Positions 59,765 to 64,000 of a stretch of 64,000 nucleotides of DNA are shown piece by piece. The notes under the pieces were generated by a model. It had not been told where the DNA came from, made no database searches, and saw only the letters and a program-made list of their open reading frames with translations. Numbering within the stretch: position 1 is the stretch's first letter; each line of letters starts with the position of its first letter. The translations under genes and the position numbers were made by a program. Origin of the DNA: Acanthococcus lagerstroemiae (Eukaryota; Arthropoda; Insecta; Hemiptera; Eriococcidae); contig CM063112.1 of NCBI GenBank assembly GCA_031841125.1, positions 60,999,722-61,063,721 on the forward strand, read 5' to 3'.

Positions 59765-60089
59765 CTTGTATCAGCCTGTACTCCCTTGCGAGCATCACGT
59801 TCCTTGTACCTGCCTACGAGCACTATGCTCTGCTGGTGCATCATCTTGCAGACGAGTCTGCAACCACGAGAGAGCATTTTCATGTCTGCTTTGCGGACTG
59901 CACCGACATGAGAATGTCATTGTCCAGCGAACGTAACTTCCAAAAAATGAGCGCGCCAAAAAATATGGAGCGCGAGTGCTCTGCGAGACATGAAAATGCT
60001 CTCCCGTCGATGCAGACTCGGCTGCAAGTAGTGCTCGCAGGCTGGTACAAGGAACGTGACGCTCGCAAGGGAATACAGGCTGATACAAG
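59765..60089. repeat. Fold-back repeat
   Basis: CTTGTATCAGCCTGTACTCC and GCGAGCATCACGTTCCTTG on the left mirror CAAGGAACGTGACGCTCGC and GGAATACAGGCTGATACAAG on the right. Inner segments (GCAGACGAGTCTGCA, GAGAGCATTTTCATGTC) are also paired with the right half. No protein family is recognised in its open frames. Confidence 0.75.
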
Positions 60090-61180
60090 TTTCTACCAAT
60101 CAGTAATAAGTATAAGAAAAAGGCTCAATCTACTAACATAAGTTCAGGAGAAAGGAACCTAAAATAAATGAGTTTCTGGTCCTTAGTTGATTAATTCAGA
60201 GAAACCTCCCAAAGCCCACAAGCCGAATAAAAAGTTTCGATTAAATTTCAATCTGGCCATATTTTGATAAGAAATATTGCGATAGTTCAGGAAGAATTAC
60301 CAAATTTGTAAGTAATTAGAGGCAATTATGTGACTTTTGTATGACTTGTATGACCTGACCACTGCCTCAGTTGTACGACTTTTGTATGACTTGTATGACC
60401 GGTAGACACTGCTGTTCATACCATGCGATGTGCAATGGAAACTCAGCCGTTAACTGATTATAGAAGGCTGCGACTATTGGGATTTAAACTTATAGTTTCA
60501 AGTGTTGGCAGCCCGGTATATGTGTGAGTGATTACGTATGATTTACCATAAACGTGTAGCAAACTTCAACTATCATTAAGTCGATTAGAAGTCCACTTTT
60601 AAAGAAAATTTGTCCTAAATTTAACTGCATCATCACCAAAAAATTAAATTATAATCAGTTCTATTGGTAGAATAAGTTTTACTCGTTTTCCCCCCTCCTA
60701 AAGATAGTAGTTTTTCTATTTGAAAGTACATATGATCACTCACTCATTTTTACCCGCTAACACTCGCGCAGGTGTTTTGCAGCGCACTCTAGTGCAGGTT
60801 TAAATCCCAATGGATCTTAGGTTGATGGTATAGCCATTGTTCATACCATGTGTCATGGAAAATCAACTTTTACACTGTTGCCAAACTGATAATCAGAGAA
60901 GGCTGCGACTACGGATATGTGGCTGATGACAGAAAATTCCGATGCATTTTCAAAAGCATCATTTACAGTAGCCCGTGGTTAAGTATTACAAATAAATGTT
61001 TACAAAGAAAATTTGATTAAAAAATTACAAATTGTACGAAGACTTCAACAAATTTTTGTCATTTTGAATGCAAATTTTTGTAGTAAACCAGATCATAATC
61101 ATAATCACCTTTATTGGGAATTATTATTGATACTTAACATTTGAATTTCCGATTTGGAACCCGGATCAGGGCTTCGGCAA

Positions 61181-61318
61181 TTATTCCCTGCTCAGGTTTC
61201 TTGCAACCAATCCCATTCTTGCCTGTTTTTTTGAATTTTTTTGATAATTGTGTGTTTTTAGGAATTTGTTAATGTCGTCCTTCCACCTTAGCTTTTGACG
61301 CCCCTTTTTCCTCTTGTA
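61181..61318 (-). pseudogene. Possible non-LTR retrotransposon C-terminal tail
   Basis: The minus frame reads YKRKKGRQKLRWKDDINKFL, then KKQARMGLVARN and a stop. The GRPK.RW.DDI...W...A.DR..W phrase closes many RTE/jockey-type ORF2 proteins. Only this end is seen, so the call rests on one motif. Nothing upstream on the minus strand (61320-61480) is recognisable as reverse transcriptase. Confidence 0.4.
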
Positions 61319-61599
61319 GAGTAAACCAGATATAACATAATAATTAATTATGTCACGATGTCTTATCAGGAAGAACATAATACCTAGGGTATAACGAAGG
61401 AATAATAATGGTACATCAAGATCCTGGGGGATTGGGAGAGTTGCCTTACTAAAGAAAAACTGTGGAGGAAAACATTGCACCCTCCTAAAAAAAACACTGG
61501 AAACATTTTTTGCTTGTATGATTCTTTTAAGTCACGTAGACAGATTTGTAGTAAATAAAAAGCCTGTTAATTCTAACTTAGCCAGCGAAAAAATTTGTT

Positions 61600-62480
61600 G
61601 ATCAAAATCATAAGATTCTCCAGGATTTATTCAAGACTAATTCAGGCTTGCTCAAGATTTTCTCTTGGGCCTTTTCAAATTCTCGCAAACTTCGGTTCAA
61701 GACTCTTCAAGACTCGTCCAGATCGATTTAATGCTCCTTCTGATTCTAGTGCTTTTATAAACTTATTCAAAACTATTTCAGGCATATTTTAAGCGTCTAA
61801 ATAAATTTTAATAAGAATTTAATAGGTTTGAAGAAGTCTTAACTAGTTTAAACTAATCTTGAGGAGTCTTAAACAATAGGGCAAAACGAAAAAATGATGA
61901 TTTTTGAATTCCGATGAAGGCATCAGTTCAAGAGTTGCTTTTATAATCAGGTATTGCCCAAGGAGCCTACAGTTTTCATATAAGACTTGAATTTCGTTCT
62001 TGAAAACCCTGAAAACATACTTTGTCTAAAATAAATAGTCTGTGTAAAAGAAGTTGTTTCAATTAGCTTATTATTAAGTTACCACCACTAAATTTTACAG
62101 AGAAAATAAAAATTCAAGTGACTAGTGCATCCTGTAATAACAACAGAGTTTACCAATCTTTATAGCTTCATTAAATATTTTTTCATGAAATTTGAAGGAA
62201 ATCTTCAACTAATGAATTATACTGACAAGAATTATCATTTTGATCAAGTCTCGGAGAGTCTCGACGAGTTTTTAATGAATTATGGAGAGTCGTAAGTAAT
62301 TTTGGTACAGTTTCGAAGTCTTGAACATGTCTCCTTGCACAGATTTGAAACAGTCTCTTCGCAAGACTGAAAGTAAAAAAATTCTCAAAAATTAAAATTA
62401 GGTCAGCAAAAGTCTCGTGCGAGATTGAATCAGTTTTAAAGGAGTCTTAGAGATTTGAACATGTCATACTTCCAGCGTCT
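61600..62480. repeat. Diverged minisatellite (TCAAGACTCT and GAGTCTTAAA)
   Basis: 61620-61800 has TTCAAGACTC-type units and 61830-62480 has GAGTCTCGACGAG/AGTCTTAAAC-type units, the reverse complement of the first. It resembles 45740-46380. It may be the two arms of an old inverted duplication. Confidence 0.5.
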
Positions 62481-62499
62481 TCAACAATAATCATTTATG

Positions 62500-64000
62500 A
62501 GTCCTTTTAAAAATCCAACTTTTTAGGCAAAATCTAAACGAAGATATCTTTAAAACAATTTTCCACACGTCATTTTTCTAACCGAAATACATTTTTCTAT
62601 AAGGGGTAATCATCAAGATTCGAAACATATTTCTTTCCATTCCACTTTGTACACACGCGAGGCTTTATGGAGTCGCATACTTTGGTAATCCCTAAAACTG
62701 CTGCTACTGTAATTAATTTTTACTGTGCCACAACAGTTAAATGAGTTTATGAATATTTATGACTATTATGCGGAAGAAATTCAACAGAAAAGCTGACACA
62801 CTATCCGCCGCCTGTAAGACCGATAAGATAAGATGGCTCCAAAAATCATAATATTTAGAATCCCGTCAGTCCTCAAGTCTTACTCAACATTTATCTCACC
62901 TGAATATTCTTTCTACCATCTATTCAATTCGGGAAATTCTTCTGTTTCACTTATCAGACTCGTTTTGCACTCCTTCAAGAAAAAGACAGTAGCTTATAAA
63001 ACACATCATGTAAACAGTGGAAAATCCAAGGGACCATAGAAGCCGCCTCCTTCAAATTTACACTGGATAGGGGTAACAGAAAGGGCGTTAAAAAACTGAA
63101 AAAACTGTTCAAATTTTTGCCGATTATTCAGCACTACAGAGAAGGATTTCCAATTCCAAAAACTTATTTCGCTACTATTATTTAAACATGTGGAAGATTC
63201 TTTGTTCCAATACCAAACTATTTGCAAGCTTATATAAAAAAAAAAAAAATACAACCAGTGGACAGGTGTTGAAGTCGCTCATGAAGTGAGATCTCTATGG
63301 GATAAATTTAACAAAAGACGAGCACATTGTGTCTGACCATGAGTGTATGGTGACGAATTACAGGCTTCATCTTTTGCTGCATTTTGTCCTGAGAAATCCT
63401 AGTTTATTTCATCCACGACCAGTTGTCTGCTACTACGTGCATACACATACTGCTGTAGGGGAGAGGTTCCTCTGGCCCTTTGGTTCTCCACCACTGTTTA
63501 CTTACTTATATTTTATAATATGTTAGTGGTTTTATGGTTTCCTGAATCAAACATCGTAAATTAGAGTAAAAAAGTGTCTGATGAATGAAACAGCAGCAGA
63601 ATGTCGAACACAAATCTCAATCAGGTAAAAGATACGTCCAGAATGGTTAAGTTGACAATTTTTGTTTCTTCAAAATGCCAATGGGTACGTAGGTAGTAGA
63701 TCACCTCATAAAAATACCCTGAAAATTTCAAGTCATCCTGGTTTGGATATGACCAGATAGCAGCCGACCAGAATCGGGTGATGGGGCTACGTGCCATTTC
63801 AACATATTCATGAAAATCAAAAATGGGTACGTTCATCCGTTTACCCTGAACAAGTTTTGTATTGTTTTTTTTTGTCTTACTTTTTATTTTCCGTTCTTTT
63901 GTACATGATACAACTTTCAAGAAGTGTTCTATCTGCTTGAAGTGGATACTGATGTCGATAAATGAAAAAAGAAATCGTTCACTTGAGAAACACGGATGAA
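62500..64000. other. Window end, no gene recognised
   Basis: AT-rich DNA with poly-T and poly-A tracts. Open frames at 62833-63039, 63006-63254, 63329-63526 and 63621-63920 are short and unlike known families, and I find no splice model linking them. No repeat boundary was identified. Confidence 0.4.

Larger units (their letters stand above)
58727..60411. mobile_element. CAGGGTGTCTACC element, host for nested insertions
   Basis: The left end CAGGGTGTCTACC (split by the hAT at 58732, resuming at 59314) mirrors the right end GGTAGACACTG. Subterminal ACTTTTGTATGACTTGTATG words occur repeatedly at the right and ACTTTTGTACAACTTTT at the left. Its own target duplication is not clear. A fold-back pair at 59765-60089 lies inside. 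Confidence 0.65.
58553..60930. repeat. ~113-bp repeat units, one interrupted by insertions
   Basis: GTTGATGGTATAGCC, TGTTCATACCATG, GCCATGGAAAAATCAAC, GTTGCCAAACTGAT and AGAAGGCTGC blocks recur at 58553-58620, 58607-58723 and 60820-60930. A further unit resumes at 60412 where the one beginning at 58700 was broken. The interruption (58727-60411) is a transposon with its own nested insertions. Confidence 0.75.

Noticed and set aside
58000..60500. Multi-gene accessory or defence system
   Set aside because: All readable coding pieces outside the four host genes are decayed transposon proteins; no new coherent gene cluster is visible.

Overview
The window is eukaryotic nuclear DNA, AT-rich and loaded with transposons. 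It is most likely from an arthropod, and probably an insect. The reasons are several: coding exons are split by short GT-AG introns (70-130 bases are common); the four host genes match animal families; and the mobile elements (mariner, jockey-like and R1-like non-LTR retrotransposons, many hAT-type MITEs, a tRNA-derived SINE) are typical of arthropod genomes. I cannot name the species.

Four host genes are supported. (1) The last two coding exons of a single-LIM-domain protein of the EPLIN/LIMD2 type (+, 16347-17432); its 5' exons were not found. (2) A complete G-protein beta-5 gene (-, nine coding exons, 32831 down to 27001, 349 aa), whose last exon encodes only Val-Trp-Ala-stop. (3) A complete XPA DNA-repair gene (+, six exons, 34056-35237, 276 aa). 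(4) An SLC36 proton-coupled amino acid transporter of the 'pathetic' type (-, nine exons, 52117 down to 37143, 481 aa if the inferred first exon is right). I built these models from splice sites, and every exon phase closes. Gbeta5 and XPA are head to head with about 1.2 kb between start codons. XPA and the transporter converge. The LIM gene and Gbeta5 also converge, across about 9 kb of repeats.

Layout: 1-15.4 kb is a patchwork of mobile elements: a foldback element with internal satellite, a 2.0 kb long-TIR element, an hAT MITE with a perfect 8-bp target duplication, a mariner whose transposase is split by 3.3 kb of nested insertions, a large palindrome and further MITEs. 16.3-17.7 kb is the LIM gene end. 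17.8-24.6 kb is satellite and segmentally repeated DNA. 27-35.5 kb holds Gbeta5 and XPA, with two hAT elements inside Gbeta5 introns. 37.1-52.1 kb is the transporter; its introns carry MITEs, a SINE and a 4.1 kb long-TIR element. 52-64 kb has no recognised host gene and holds a SINE, R1-like and hAT-like coding relics, a TTACCC-rich tandem element, and nested hAT insertions.

The genes do not form one pathway. Gbeta5 acts in R7-RGS/G-protein signalling, XPA in nucleotide excision repair, the SLC36 protein in amino acid export or sensing at membranes, and the LIM protein probably at actin. I see no convincing new multi-gene system. The most novel material is the set of mobile elements with exact boundaries, and a satellite array whose pattern of single-base losses suggests an assembly fault.
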